From assembly GCF_027596085.1 (NCBI RefSeq), contig NC_072450.1, forward strand, positions 1,294,754 to 1,358,753: a DNA stretch of 64,000 bases. The letters are read 5' to 3'. This DNA comes from Anoplopoma fimbria (taxonomy: Eukaryota > Chordata > Actinopteri > Perciformes > Anoplopomatidae). Numbering within the stretch: the stretch's first letter is position 1; every line of letters starts with the position of its first letter. Both the position numbers and the translations under genes were made by a program. The notes below the pieces were generated by a model. That model was not told the DNA's origin. It was given only the letters and a program-made list of their open reading frames with translations, and ran no database searches. Shown one piece after another: positions 42,795-54,834 of this stretch.

Positions 42795-43193
42795 ATGGAC
42801 CCAGCAGTGTTTAAGGAGGAGTTGTATGAACTGTCGTATACCCTCCTCTGCATTCAGGTGGAATGGAGGAGAGCTCCAAACGAGGAATACAGAGAGGTTA
42901 CTCTTAAAATGGCACAAAGGCAGGCCTCCTCCATGCCATGGCTAAGGAACTATTTGCCTCATTGGGCTACGGACTTTCTGGACACCCCTAGCCATCGGCC
43001 ACCTGGCCTCCAGTCCCCTGTCCCTCAGCCTGTCCCTCAGCCTGTCCCTCAGCCTGTCCGTCAGCCTGTCCCTCAGCCTGTCCGTCAGCCTGCCTCTCAG
43101 CTTGCCCAGGACCTGAACCCGTTCCTAGGAAGCCGCCTGGCCTTCGGAGGGCCTCTGAGTATCCAGGCCTCTGAGTATCCAGAGGCCTCGTGA
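42795..43193 (+). pseudogene. Gag fragment of the LTR retrotransposon
   Basis: 132-codon frame starting MDPAVFKEELYELSYTLLC, with SMPWLRNYLPHWATDFL, then a run of Pro-Val-Pro-Gln repeats (SPVPQPVPQPVPQPVRQP) and NPFLGSRLAFGGPLSIQ near the end. The position right after the LTR and the start MDPA fit a Ty3/gypsy-like gag. The frame ends by chance at the fold-back junction; protease and pol are absent. Confidence 0.7.
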
Positions 43194-43280
43194 GATGACT
43201 CAGAAAGGGGAAACAGGGCTTTTCTCAGGCTGTGCTCAGCCTGAGAAAAGCCCTGTTTCCCCTTTCTGAGTCATCTCACG
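43189..43280. repeat. Perfect palindrome: 44-bp arms, 4-base loop
   Basis: 43189-43232 and 43237-43280 are exact reverse complements around TGCT. Both arms are LINE-B sequence (GACTCAGAAAGGGGAAACAG), plus sense on the left and minus sense on the right. Confidence 0.97.
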
Positions 43281-44250
43281 GTTTGCCAGAACTTCCTTGA
43301 GGCCATTCGAAAGTCCTTCTCCATGGCCTCGCCGAACTCCTCCCACACCCGGGTTTTGCCTCAGCAACCGCCGCAGCTGCAGCCCTTCTGGCCAACCGGT
43401 ACCTGCCTGCTGATTCAGGAGACCCCTCGGCCAACCAAGCCCGAAAGGCCTCCTTCTTCAGCTTGACGGCCTCCTTCACCGCTGGTGTCCACCAGCGGGT
43501 TCTTGGATTGCCGCCACAACAGGCACCGATCGCCTTCCGACCACAACTCCTAGCAGCAGCTTCCACAATGGAGGATCCACATGGCCCACTCGGATTCCAT
43601 GTCCCCAGCCTCCCCCGGATGCACGAGAAATTATTGGGAGACCTGACAGGATCCTCAGCCAGACGTTCCCAGTTCACCCTCACTACACGTTTGGGTTTAC
43701 CGGGTCTGTCCGGCAGCCTCCCCCGCCACCTGATCCAACTCACCACCAGGTGGTGATTAGTTGACAGCTCTGCTCCTCTCTTCACCCGAGTGTCCAAGAC
43801 ATACGGCCGCAGGTCTGATGACACAACTACAAAGTCGATCATAGACCTTTGGCCTAGGGTGTTCTGGTACCAGCTCACATTGCACCCCACCCCAATGCCT
43901 ATCCCTGCGGGTGGTGGGCCCACAGGGTGGCGGCACGATGTAGCTTTTTCGGGCTGGGCCCGGCCGGGCCCCATGTGCCAAGGCCCGGCCACCAGACGCT
44001 CACCGGCGAGCTCCCCTACCGGGTCTGGCTCCAGGAGGGTGCCCCGGTTTCCCTTTTCCGGGCGAGGTGCCACTACCTTGCATCGTCCGATTCATTGAGG
44101 TTTTGTGAATCGCTCTTAGTCTGACCCTCCCCCGAGACCACTTTGCCTTGGGAGACCCTACCAGGAGGTATTGCCCCCGACAACACAGCTCTCAGGATCA
44201 CTGGGGCACACAAACCCTCCACCACGATAAGGTGGTGGTTCATTGGAGGA
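43237..44250 (-). mobile_element. LINE-B fragment, 5' half, minus strand
   Basis: The minus strand reads LEPDPVGELAGERLVAGPWH near 44020, then [20 protein letters not shown] and [12 protein letters not shown] (endonuclease end), and RTRWWTPAVKEAVKLKKEAF (linker) down to 43281. The middle of the endonuclease is deleted (44250-43865 joins directly to the [10 protein letters not shown] part). Both outer edges are fold-back palindromes. Confidence 0.82.
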
Positions 44251-44256
44251 CCCTAC

Positions 44257-44355
44257 AAACGTCTCCCAAGGTTTGAATGATGAATTATTATTAAACATTT
44301 CACAACATTATGTTTAATAATAATTCATCATTCAAACCTTTGGGAGACAACGTTT
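44257..44355. repeat. Near-perfect palindrome of Penelope sequence (about 42-46-bp arms, 11-base loop)
   Basis: 44257-44298 and 44310-44355 are reverse complements except for three missing bases in the left arm. Arms hold TCTCCCAAGGTTTGAATGAT. The right arm continues into the Penelope fragment. Confidence 0.9.
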
Positions 44356-45215
44356 ATCTAGAACGCCTCACGTTGTTTTAACAACAAGTCAAAGTCGCCA
44401 CCTCTAGGTGGTAGTCTGACTTTTTCAATGCCACAAAACCTTAAAGTGGATATGTCGTGTCTTTCATCATTAAAGTGTACCGCTACAGGATAGTCTCTGT
44501 CATTTCTGCGTATAGAACTTTTGTGTTCACTAATACGCAGCTTGAGCTTTCTGGTAGTTTTGCCTACATACACAAGTCCACATGGACAATATGTATTATT
44601 GCAATGTGCACAGCTACCACAACGGTAGTTGCCATTGGGTAGGGGGCTTAGCAGTCTCTGTTGTGCAAGTAGAGGGGGCTTGTAATGTACAGAATCTGCA
44701 TGAACCAGTAGGTCCTTAAAGTCTTTTTTCCTCGTTTATACACAAAAAGAGGCATATCATTAAAACGTGGGGCTAGTTCAGGGTCTGATTTTAAAATATG
44801 CCAGTGATTCCTAAAAATTGATTTAATGGCAAGTAACAGAAAATCTTTTCTCCTTTTTTTTAAGATTTTTCAGTCAGCAGGGCTTGCTCAGTGCAAACTC
44901 ATATGCCCTCTGAATCCATTCCACAGGGTACCCTCGCTGGACAAATGTGGCTTTCATTTCTTCAGCTTTGTCCATGAAGTCGTCAGTGGTGCTGCAAACT
45001 CTTCTAAGTCTAAAAAATTGGCTTTTTTGGGAGACCCCTCTTGAGTGGGGTGGGATGAAAACTGTTTGCCAATAGAAGAGTGTTTTTTGTCGCATAAATG
45101 TGTTTTTAACAAAATTCGAAATGGTGGAAAAACTAGGATGCAGAGCCTAAAAGTTAGAGCGCGACGTTTGTGGAGCAGCTGGAACTGGATATGTGTGTAG
45201 AATTTCAAAATCTTT
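44310..45215 (-). mobile_element. Penelope-like element fragment
   Basis: 44573-44358 encodes MYVGKTTRKLKLRISEHKSS and LRFCGIEKVRLPPRGGDF, part of the GIY-YIG-type nuclease of the fuller copy at 54640-56450. 44600-45215 matches that copy further upstream, with an internal deletion of the CPCG-containing part, and holds a piece of the RT end (SFHPTPLKRG-like region) in broken frames. Confidence 0.8.
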
Positions 45216-46192
45216 CAAAATTGAAATTTTGTAGGGGGCGCTATCAAGTCGATTTTCCACTCTGATGCATTCAAATCATATCAGGCAACTCCATTTTGGA
45301 CTTTTAATGTGTGTGCCAAGTGTGGTTGGTCACAAACCAAACGTCAAATGCTTTGTGGGCTGGCATTATGAACTTCTTACATTTGTGTGGAACAAATTTG
45401 AGGTGGATCTGGTTTACCTACTAATTGTGGCAAGCCAAGTATAGCATCAGTAACTTCCTGTTACCAGAAGGTGGCGGTATGACTATCATTCAAAATTGAA
45501 CTGTATATGTCTTCAGGTCCGGAGTCTATTCAAACATGTGAAATATGGAAAAGGTGTGACCTTTGGAGTCGAGTTACATCAGATTATTCTTTCACGGTGA
45601 AGGATCAAAATTCGCCGAGTCGCCACATCGCCGCCCTTAAACGAAATTCTTACAATCTTCACAATGAAGCATTATCAAGGTCTTAAGGCGTATCTGACAA
45701 CATTTGAGAGGGATCTGATTAATCTGTGATGAGGAGGATGTAAGAGTACACAACATGTAACTTCCTGTTGCCATTAGGTGGCACTATTACTATGATTCTT
45801 AATTGACACAAAGATGTCTTCAGGGTCAGGATGGCATGACATATGAGAAAGTTTGAGCATGTTAGACAATGTACGGCCGAGTTATAACGACTTCCTGTTT
45901 CATGACGAATGGTGTTTTTGAAAGCGACGCCACGGATACATAGTTTGATAACGTTTTGATCTTTTGATAACTTTTGACTGCAAAGTTCTTAAGATCATAC
46001 TGACCGAATTTGAAGTCAATCGGGTTAAATCTCTAAGAGGAGTTTGTTAAAGTACGTCACCTTGAAATGGTCAAAAAAGTCATAAAATTCAAAATGGCCG
46101 ACTTCCTGTTGGGTTTAGGACATACATCTAACGTACGTCCCATCATGTTACATATGCGGAGGTGAAACACAGCGTTGGGGATAGTCAAAAAT

Positions 46193-46415
46193 TATCGAGG
46201 CGGCTGTGGCACATGAGGTAGAGCGCTTGTCCCGTAACCACAAGGTTGGTGGTTCAAGCCCCTCTACCAGCAACACGCCGAGGTGTCCTTGAGCGAGACA
46301 CCTAACCCCAAGTTGCTCCCCGGGCGCTTCATTGCAGCCCACTGCTCCTCCGGGATGGGTTAAATATTTCCCCATTGTGGGACTAATAAAGGATTGATTA
46401 TTATTATTATTATTG
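46193..46415 (+). mobile_element. tRNA-derived SINE, second copy
   Basis: GGCGGCTGTGGCACATGAGG (A-box region) and GGTTCAAGCCC (B box) followed by the same body and (TTA)n tail as at 17462-17695. Inserted in family R copy 3, between AAAATTATCGA and GCTCCGACC. Confidence 0.85.
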
Positions 46416-46853
46416 CTCCGACCTCAGCCCGACACCCCAAAAATCTTGCTATTTTCGCCAAGTCAGATTGATTTGCAAAATTTCAAGAGTGTACGTTTAT
46501 CCCAAGCACCTCTTTTCCCTGTTGGAAGACGCCAAATACATTCGTAGAACAATAGGTCCTCCACTCTGACTACGTCAGTGCTCGGGCCCTAAATATAAAT
46601 TGACAGTATGTTTAAGAGGACGAGCCCCTGAAGGACGACACACATTGATGGAAATGAGATGTACACATTTATGTATTTATTAAATTTAATGTAAGCAGCG
46701 CATTCATTCAGAACGGGGAGGAGACAGTTTAACTGGAATCACTTATCACTGGAATCCTTGTTGGTGCAAACCGGTCAAAGACTTAAAATATGTGATCTTT
46801 ACATGCTCAGTGTTGACTCAGTTTCAGGAGATTGACCTAATGTCCTCTTCTAC

Positions 46854-46900
46854 CTAATCAGAAAGAAGACAATGAGGAGTATGAAAACCAGGAGATCAGC
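46854..46900 (-). pseudogene. Remnant transmembrane exon behind copy C
   Basis: Same ADLLVFILLIVFFLIR frame in minus sense. Here the AG is followed directly by GTAGAAGAGGACATTAGGTC, which resembles a decayed exon 8 (AAGAAGAGGACTTCAGGTC), as in copies D and E. Confidence 0.5.
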
Positions 46901-47423
46901 ACAGACGTTCAAACTGAAGACATTTTAAAAGGTCACATTTAATATCAGTACATTTTAAATCATTTTACACCCTGTCCAACGTTCTATCCACAGAGTCTCT
47001 AAAAGAGAGGACACCATCATGTGTAACAACCCATCAGGGAAAATACAAGTTAAACTAAGTAGTCTAGCTAACATATTACTGTTTGCTGTGAGCTGAGCCA
47101 TCTAAGTTACTGCGTCACACTGAAGCTAATAGCTGAGTTAAATTGAAAATATATGTATTAAGCAAGGTTCATGGGTATTGTGTGTTTAGACCAGAGATGT
47201 CTGGTCTGCAGCTCTCAGTCTATCAGATGGAGAAATAATATAGATAATATGTAACACTGCTGCTCGTCCTCATGAGCAAGGTGACAAAGTAGAGGGACTC
47301 ATCAGTAAAGACAACAGAAGTTCACTCAGCGGTCCTGTTGGGTCTGAAGTTCACAGCAGCGTAGAGCACATGATCCGGTTCTGGATCTGGATGTGGCTGG
47401 ACTCTGCTGTAGACCAGATGATT

Positions 47424-49788
47424 CTAATCTGTTGGTGGAGCTGAGACCTCCTCATACACAGGACCAGGGTTTAACTGATGAGGAGACAAATAACTTCACT
47501 TTATACTGAACTTCAGTGTTTTTTATTGTGGCAGAATCTTTAGTTCCAGTCTTTACCTGCTCCATGTGGATGTGGGTTTCATTTGTTGGAGGTTGACCTG
47601 AAGTCCTCTTCTTTCTGATTCATAAAATGAATAAATATGTGAATGAATAAGAGCTTTCAGCTTGTAGATTAAATGTGGTTGGTCTGAAACAGAGGACAGT
47701 TGCTCACCTGATCCAGCAGAAGACAGAGAGGGGTATTATAACCAGGAGAGCAGCACGGACTCCTGCAGCTGCTGCTGGTGTCCATTGTCCTCTTTTACTC
47801 TGGACAGTGAGAGTCTTTACATGAGAGCTGATGTTGTTGTGGCTTCTGACAGCACAGGAGTAGCTTCCTGCATGCTGACTGCTGACCGGGTCCAGAACCA
47901 GGTGTTTGTTGTGGTTCTCTGTCGGGGTCAGAGGTCGACTGTTGAAGAACCAGATGTAGTTTGTGTTGTCAGTCAGAGGACAGCTGGTACTGCAGGTCAG
48001 TGTGACTCTCTGGTCCTCTGTCACCACTGCAGAAGGACTCAACTCCACTTTCAGGCCTGGAAGATGTTTAGAGAGGCAGTAGATGTAAAAAAAAAAAAAA
48101 AAAAAAAAGGGCATTTTACTAGAGATTGTTTTTCACTACGTCTGTGCAGTCCTATAAGGCATGAATGAAGCATTTTAGGACAGGAAGTAAAAGAAATGGT
48201 TCCGAAGTTTATACATGAGCTAAAACAGAGAAAGTCAACATAATGTTGAGAGTTACCTGTGACAACCAGAGTGACTCCAGGTGAATCAGACCATACCCAT
48301 CTATGGTCATCTAGGAGTGTGAATGTGTATTCTGCTGAGTCATCCTTCTTCAGGTTACTGATTGTCAGGATGTGTTGGTTCTTCATGTTGTCATGATACT
48401 TCACACGACCTTCAGCTTTAAGTGGCTCTTTAACGTCTTCCTTCACTCTTCTCTTTATTTTCAGCCATAATTTAGACGTTGGTTGATAGTTGGGATAAGA
48501 ATATTCACTAGAGATGTTGACTGAAGAACCTTCCAGAGCACAGATTCTCCTGCTGACATAATTCCCACTCCAACAGTTCTCATCATAAACACCTGAAATA
48601 AAGATGAAAGACAACAATCAGTTTCACTTTAAGAACCTTCTGAACAAGATGTTTGAATCAACTCTACAACTAAAGCCTAGAAATGAAAATCTGTTGAATC
48701 AACACGTCTCATCAAAATCAAACATGAATTCTCACAGCTGATGTTTACCACTTCATAACAACTGCTTTATACTGGAAAGGCTTTCTGTTATTTTGTCCAC
48801 ATCCTGTGACGTTTAATCAGTATATAAATCATCATATTTATCATTATTTGTAGACCATTAACACAAATATCCATTTTATAAGTTAGGACAAACTTTAAGT
48901 TACTCACAGACTTCAGCAGAGTGCAGATCCTCCAGGCCTTTTACTGCACAGGAGAAACTGTTAGCAGAATAGATGGAAACTACATACTGTTGTTCATTAC
49001 CATTTTCAACTAAACGTCTGTTCAGATACCATGTAAAGTCAGTTAGAGGACAGCTGGTGTTACAGGTCAGTCTGACATGGTTTGGGTTGGCTGTAGGACT
49101 CCTTTGAACATGTAATTCTGTTGGGAGATAAACATTTTCATAAATGATATTAAATCAGTTTATTACAAAGCCAACATTATTAGATATAAACTCAAAGACT
49201 GGTTAATCCAGAAAGAGAAAAAAATACAATTCATGAAAGAAAACAGGAAAATAAGTGACTTTAAAAGGATGAGAGGTGTGTTTGTGTGTAAGTGTTTGAG
49301 AAACTCCACCTGTTGGATATGTGATGGAGCAGGGCTCCTCCTCTGATGTCTGCTTATTAGAACACATTGTCCCTTTAGCATAGGTCACCTTAAAGCAGCT
49401 CCGTGTGACAGAATCTGGACAAAATAAATGACATTCAGTGTTTTTATTGGTGATTGTATCTGTTGAAGGTGTAACCCATTAATCCAGATGTTTCATCCTG
49501 TAACAAGGAGCTAAATGTTGTCACTCACCCACTGAGACTTCAGGGGCTCTGAGGTCCTCGTAGCCTTTGATAGCACAGGAGTATCTGACTGCTTCCTCAC
49601 TGCTGACCAGCTGTTGGTACCAGGGAGACCAGTCCTGATAGAGGACCTCTCTGTTCTGGTACCAGATGTAGACTGCAGGCTCTTCAGTCAGAGGACAGCT
49701 GCTGCTACATATCAGTGCTACTGTCTGTCCGTCTGTGGTGGGAATCACCTTCACCTGCAGGTCTGGATGGTCATGTGACATGACATTT

Positions 49789-49827
<39 letters not shown>

Positions 49828-50477
49828 ATTCTTAAAGTAATAAATACTGACAGTCACTGTACCTGCTACATGGAGTTTGATGCCCTTTAACCAGCAGTTT
49901 GATGGGTCGTCTGCATTCTCTCTGCAGCAGTAAACATTCTCATCTCTGTCTGTTAGATCTTTGATTGTTAGAGTTGGACGACTTTCATCAGACATGTTGT
50001 ACGTTACACGTTTTCCGTCTGCAGACAGTTCATTCTGAACATACTTGGAGCCGTTCCAGTGTTCAGTGTACCATTTGTATCTTGAAGTGGGATGTAGAGC
50101 TGAGCAGGGCAGATCCACTGATGAACCTTTTAAAGCACAGATGCTGTTTGTTTGTCCCTGAACACCTTTAACAGAAGATTTTATCAATAAACATATTTTT
50201 ATAACATTCTTCTTTACACTGATCAGTCAATGCTGCTAGTATAAAAGAGTAAATGATCCTACTGATATACTTTAATGCATCAAACAGCACATATCAGCAG
50301 AATAAACAATCATCTTTTCTTTAATGAATAATAAAAAGCTGCTGTCCATTCCTAAAACCTTTGAACAGTTCCCAGTTGGTGAGTATTACTGTATATAAGA
50401 AAGGATTAGCAGTCATTCATACCTGAGATGAACAGGATGAAACCCAGAAACACACATCCAGCTTCTGCCAACAACAT
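47424..50477 (-). CDS. CD22/Siglec/FCRL-like Ig receptor, copy C (tail cut by TAG)
   Basis: Exons in transcript order: 50477-50423, 50165-49863, 49762-49529, 49414-49310, 49117-48908, 48592-48257, 48056-47708, 47614-47557, 47474-47424; 566 codons. Domain order is as in copy A, including the signal peptide, the 35-residue exon 4, and exon 7 with the transmembrane helix. The last exon reads LNPGPVYEEVSAPPTD and then the same TAG as copy A. A and C also share the ~20-base poly(T) before exon 7 and the upstream L2-like LINE. Exon 5 differs from A at many residues, while most other exons are nearly identical. Confidence 0.85.
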
Positions 50478-50690
50478 GGCTGTTGTAGTCTTCAGCTTCT
50501 AATCAGAGAGTTGATCTTATAATTTAACGACCTTATTCCAACTGCTGTGTTTATGAAAACTCATAAAAAACAGAGAATATCGCTGAGTGGTCAAAATCAA
50601 CAGCAGTCTTCTTACAGAGACAGAATGGACTGTTGGTCAGTGTGACGGAGGCTGCCAGATAAACTGCATTCAGCTATGACACCTACACCT

Positions 50691-50702
50691 ACTTCCTTCT
50701 TC
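50691..50702 (-). promoter_or_regulatory. ETS/PU.1-like site upstream of copy C, variant
   Basis: GAAGAAGGAAGT on the minus strand at the position equivalent to copies A, B and D, with one substitution (GAGG to GAAG); the GGAAGT core is intact. The preceding base context also differs (TAGGTG rather than CTTTAGGTG). Confidence 0.3.
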
Positions 50703-50901
50703 TTTATTATTAATAGTTCAAAGGAAACGTGTAGAGCAGCATTTATCTGATCTGACCTCATATTTAGTCTTTAACACCTTTGACTTCATCTTCACTCTGT
50801 ATTCGATCTAAATGATCATTGTTTAGTATTTTACATAGTGACAGTGTATTCATGCAACATGCAGCAGGAGCCTGTTATTTGATATTTTCATCTAAAAGTT
50901 G

Positions 50902-51550
50902 TTAAAATTCCCAGAGTGAGAGCAGAGAAATGTGAAGCTGTCTGTGGTTGTTTTGTGTTGGAAATATCAACTGCAGACTCAAATATCTACATTCTTTAGG
51001 TTTCAGTGGAAGGTATATCTGTGTGTCGTCTGCGTAGCAATGAAAAGAGACATTATAACGTTTGATGATTTGACCTAGGGGGAGCATGTAAATGGAAAAT
51101 AAAATTGGACCTAAAATAGAACCTTGCGGAACACCACAGGTAATGTTAGAAGTAGAAGATGAGTCATTACCTATGGTGACCGAGTGGGTTCTGTCAGTGA
51201 GGTAAGAATAAAACCAACTAAGTGCAGAGTCCTTGATGCCAACCCAGTTCTTAAGACGGTTGATTAAAATGGCATGGTCAACCATGTCAAAGGCTGCACT
51301 TAGGTCCAAAAGGATTAAAAATGAGCTCTCCCCGTCAGCTGCTAAAAGGAGGTCATTGGACACCTTGAGGAGGGCGGTTTCTGTACTGTGTAAAGCTCTA
51401 AAACCTGACTGAAACTTCTCAAACACATCATTAAGACCCATAAAGGCTAGAAGTTGGTTTGAAACAACTTTCTCTAAAACTTTTGATAAAAACGGAAGTT
51501 TAGAAATAGGCCGGAAATTGTTAAGAACCGAGGGATCAAGATTCGGTTTC
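50902..51550 (-). mobile_element. L2-like LINE reverse transcriptase fragment (counterpart of 9456-10130)
   Basis: Here the frame is intact over 179 codons: MGLNDVFEKFQSGFRALHST, LDLSAAFDMVDHAILINRLK, GVPQGSILGPILF, HCYADDTQIYLPL. The frameshift seen near copy A is absent, so the A copy decayed after duplication. It ends about 0.42 kb upstream of the copy C start codon. Confidence 0.88.
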
Positions 51551-53425
51551 TTTAAAAGTGGTTGGACCAGCCTCCCTGGAGTAAACTTTCCCTGAAGAGC
51601 TTTTTACCTACCTCAACGACCTCCGCCAGGCATATGGACGAGTCTTCCCCTGAGTCTTCAGACTCTGCCTCTTCCACAGAGGACGTGTTGGTCGGGTTCA
51701 GGAGTTCCTCAAAGTGTTCTTTCCACCGCTCGACAATATCCCCAGTCCGGGTCTGCAGTTCTCCCCCCCTGCTGAGCACAGCCTGAGAAAAGCCCTGTTT
51801 CCCCTTTCTGAGTCGTCTCACGGTTTGCCAGAACTTCCTTGAGGCCATTCGAAAGTCCTTCTCCATGGCCTCGCCGAACTCCTCCCACACCCGGGTTTTT
51901 GCCTCAGCAACCGCTGCAGCTGCAGCCATTCTGGCCAACCGGTACCTGCCTGCTGATTCAGGAGACCGCTGGGCCAACCAAGCCCGAAAGGCCTCCTTCT
52001 TCAGCTTGACGGCCTCCTTCACCGCTGGTGTCCACTAGCGGGTTCTTTGATTGCCGCCACGGCAGGCACCGATCGCCTTCCGACCACAACTCCTAGCAGC
52101 AGCTTCCACAATGGAGGATTTGAACATGGCCCACTCGGATTCCATGTCCCCAGCCTCCCCGGGATGCACGAGAAATTATTCCGGAGGTGGGAGTTGAAGA
52201 CCTTGCGGACAGGATCCTTAGCCAGACGTTCCCAGTTCACCCTCACTACACGTTTGGGTTTACCGGGTCTGTCCGGCAGCCTCCCCGCCACTTGATCCAA
52301 CTCACCACCAGGTGGTGATCAGTTGACAGCTCTGCTCCTCTCTTCACCCGAGTGTCCAAGACATACGGCCGCAGGTCTGATGACACAACTACAAAGTCGA
52401 TCATAGACCTTTGGCCTAGGGTGTTCTGGTACCAAGTACACTTATGACCCTCCCTATGCTCAAACATGGTGTTTGTTATGGACAGTCCATGACTAGCACA
52501 GAAGTCCAACAACAAAGCACCACTCGGGTTCAGATCGGGCAGGCCGTTCCTCCCAATCACACCCCTCCAGGTTTCTCCATCGTTACCCACGTGAGCGTTG
52601 AAGTCTCCCAGAAGAACTACGGAGTCCCCAGTCAGTGCCCTTTCCAGAACACCATCCAAGGACTCCAAGAAGGCTGCGTACTCCGAACTGCCGTTTGGTG
52701 CATAGGCACAAACAACAGTCAGAGACTTTCCTCCTGCGATTCCCAGTCGCAGGGAGAACTCCAGAACAGCGGCGCTCAGCTGGGGCTTGTGAGTATCCCC
52801 ACACCCGCCTGGCGCCTCTCACACTGGGCAACTCCGGAAAAGGAAAAAGTCCAGCCCCTCTCCAGGAGTTTGGTTCCAGAACCGGTGCTATGCGTGGAGG
52901 TGAGCCCAACTATATCTAGTTGGTAGCGTTCCACCTCCCGCACCAGCTCCGGTTCCTTCCCCGCCAGAGAGGTGACATTCCACGTCCCTAGAGCTAGTCT
53001 GTGATGCCGGCGGTCAGCACGCCCAGGTTCCCACCCCAGCCTGCCGCCCAGCTCACATTGCACCCAACCCCAATGCCTATCCCTGCGGGTGGTGGGCCCA
53101 CAGGGTGGCGGCACGATGTAGCTTTTTCGGGCTGGGCCCGGCCGGGCCCTATGTGCCAAGGCCCGGCCACCAGACGCTCGCCGGCGAGCTCCCCTACCGG
53201 GTCTGGCTCCAGGAGGGTGCCCCGGTTTCCCTTTTCCGGGCGAGGTGCCACTACCTTGCATCGTCCGATTCATTGAGGTTTTGTGAATCGCTCTTAGTCT
53301 GACCCCTCCCCGAGACCACTTTGCCTTGGGAGACCCTACCAGGAGCTATTGCCCCCGACAACACAGCTCTCAGGATCACTGGGGCACACAAACCCCTCCA
53401 CCACGATAAGGTGGCGATTCATTGG
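51551..53425 (-). mobile_element. LINE-B, 5' end through start of RT, minus strand
   Basis: From right to left: GC-rich leader (MNRTMQGSGTSPGKGKPGHP), then GTWNVTSLAGKEPELVREVE and RYQLDIVGLTSTHS (endonuclease start), [31 protein letters not shown] and [10 protein letters not shown] (endonuclease end), and [20 protein letters not shown] with RLAKDPVRKVFNSHLRNNF (linker). It stops before the RT catalytic blocks. Several frames are used, so it is not functional. It lies inside an L2-like LINE, whose endonuclease and RT pieces flank it. Confidence 0.82.
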
Positions 53426-53570
53426 AGGAGCAGACATGTATGTTAAAATCACCTAAGATAAGAATTTTGTCGTACTTTGATGTCACATGGGAAAGTAACT
53501 CCGCAAACTCTTGAATAAAAACACTGTTCGGCCTGGGTGGTCTGTAGATTATTAAAATGATCACTGGATC
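53426..53570 (-). mobile_element. L2-like LINE endonuclease fragment (counterpart of 7961-8105)
   Basis: Minus-strand IILIIYRPPRPNSVFIQEFA and KYDKILILGDFNIHVCSSNE, the same boxes and breakpoints as near copy A. Confidence 0.75.
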
Positions 53571-54175
53571 CTTTCCAGACTGCGCCTGTCTGGACGGCTT
53601 TCTGGCCGCTGCCTCTACCTCTTGTCCCGCCGGCTTTCCAGCTGACGCCTGTCCAGTCGGCGTTCAGGCCGACCTCTGACCCTTCGGCGTTCCGGCCGAC
53701 TCCTGACCCTTCGGCGATCCGGCCGACTCCTGTCCCGTCGGCGTTCCGGCCGACTCCTGTCCCGTCAGCGTCCCGGCCGACTCCTGGTTCAGCAGTTCCG
53801 GCCGAGTCCTGTCCCGTCGGCGTTCCGGCCGGCTCCTTTTCCATCGGCGTTCCGGCCGACTCCTGTCCCGTCGGCGTTCCGACCGACTCCTGTTCCGTCG
53901 GCGTCCCGGCCGACTCCTGACCAGTCACCGTTCAGGCTGACTCTTGACGCATCGGCACCCCTGCCGATTCCTGTTCCGTCGGCATTCCTGCCGACTCCTG
54001 ACGCATCGGCGCCCCTGCCGACTCCTGTTCCGTCGGCATCCCGGCCGACTCCTGTCCAGACGGCGTTCTGGCCGACTCCTGACCTGTCGGCGTTCCTGCC
54101 GTCTCCTGACCCTTCAGCGTTCCTGCCGACTCCTGACCCGTCGGCGCCCGGTCGACTGTGCGCGTCTGGGTACCG
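53571..54175. repeat. 24-bp minisatellite (counterpart of array 1)
   Basis: GGAGTCGGCCGGAACGCCGA units in minus sense, flanked as array 1 at 7325. On the plus strand here the frame reads PSAFRPTPDPS-type repeats. There is no second array on this side. Confidence 0.88.
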
Positions 54176-54344
54176 GCTCAAGAGGCGGCGAACGCCTGCG
54201 ACAATCGGACACCACGTCCAATAGTTAGATGTATTTTTGTTGTGTGGAGTGCGTGACGCTGGAGATTAATGTTCAGCAAAAATTCCAACACTTCCTGTAT
54301 CCACGATAAAGCCGAAGTGAACACAGAAAACGCATTATGTTGTT

Positions 54345-54612
54345 CTATATGTTCCTAGGAAGCCGCCTGGCCTTCGGAGGGCCTCTGAGTATCCAGTCAG
54401 CCAGACCAGGAAGGAGGCAGGGCAGAAGGAGGGGTCGGTTCCCCAAACTGCACGTCTCGCCGGAGGTCCGAGCCTACGTCTCGCCGGTTCCGGCTCCACG
54501 GGCACCGCCTATCCCATCGGCGTCCCAGCCGATTCCTGTCCCGTCGGCGTTCCGGCCGACGCCTGCACCATCTCCTGTCCCAGCTGGGCCGCAGCAGAAA
54601 ATGAACAAATGA
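54345..54612 (+). pseudogene. Proline-rich gag fragment (counterpart of 6886-7209)
   Basis: FLGSRLAFGGPLSIQSARPG, then SPEVRAYVSPVPAPRAPP and PSASQPIPVPSAFRPTPAPS, ending with a stop after QQKMNK. Two repeat units fewer than near copy A. No adjoining LTR or polymerase. Confidence 0.6.
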
Positions 54613-54799
54613 TTGTAGTGCCCCCTATTGGATGAATTGAAGGAACATTTCAGGTTATGTTACAGGATGCGATGCCTAAAAAGAGCAAAACTTTTGCACT
54701 CCAGTAGGACGACAGGTGCGTAGGAGAATACCTCAAGTAGACAATATAGAACAAAAACTCCCGCACACTGGCTTCTTCCCTTGCGTATAAATGTATTTT

Positions 54800-54834
54800 G
54801 GTCACGACGTTTCGGTGTGTAGACCTTCATCAGG
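54800..54834 (-). ncRNA. Hammerhead-ribozyme-type core, second copy
   Basis: Minus sense CTGATGA (54833-54827), 13 bases, GAAA (54813-54810), then CGTCGTGACC; identical to 6664-6694. Preserved in both duplicated blocks. Confidence 0.6.

Larger units (their letters stand above)
41751..46590 (+). repeat. Long non-coding repeat, family R, copy 3 (heavily nested)
   Basis: Starts AATTAAAGCTGTAAGCAGCG with TGATCGGGCCCTCGCAC and ends AGTGCTCGGGCCCTAAATAT, as copies 1 and 2. Between the ends it hosts an LTR element with gag (42062-43193), a LINE-B fragment, a Penelope fragment and a SINE. The true repeat body is seen at 41751-42050 and 45215-46590. Confidence 0.6.

Noticed and set aside
42062..43193. 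A complete endogenous retrovirus
   Set aside because: Only one LTR and a short gag are present. There is no protease, polymerase, envelope or second LTR, and the sequence is cut at a fold-back junction.
51551..53425. LINE-B frames read as a host endonuclease-like gene (such sequences are often labelled craniofacial-development-protein-like)
   Set aside because: They occur in at least four copies with truncations and frameshifts and carry LINE endonuclease/RT order, so this is a retrotransposon.
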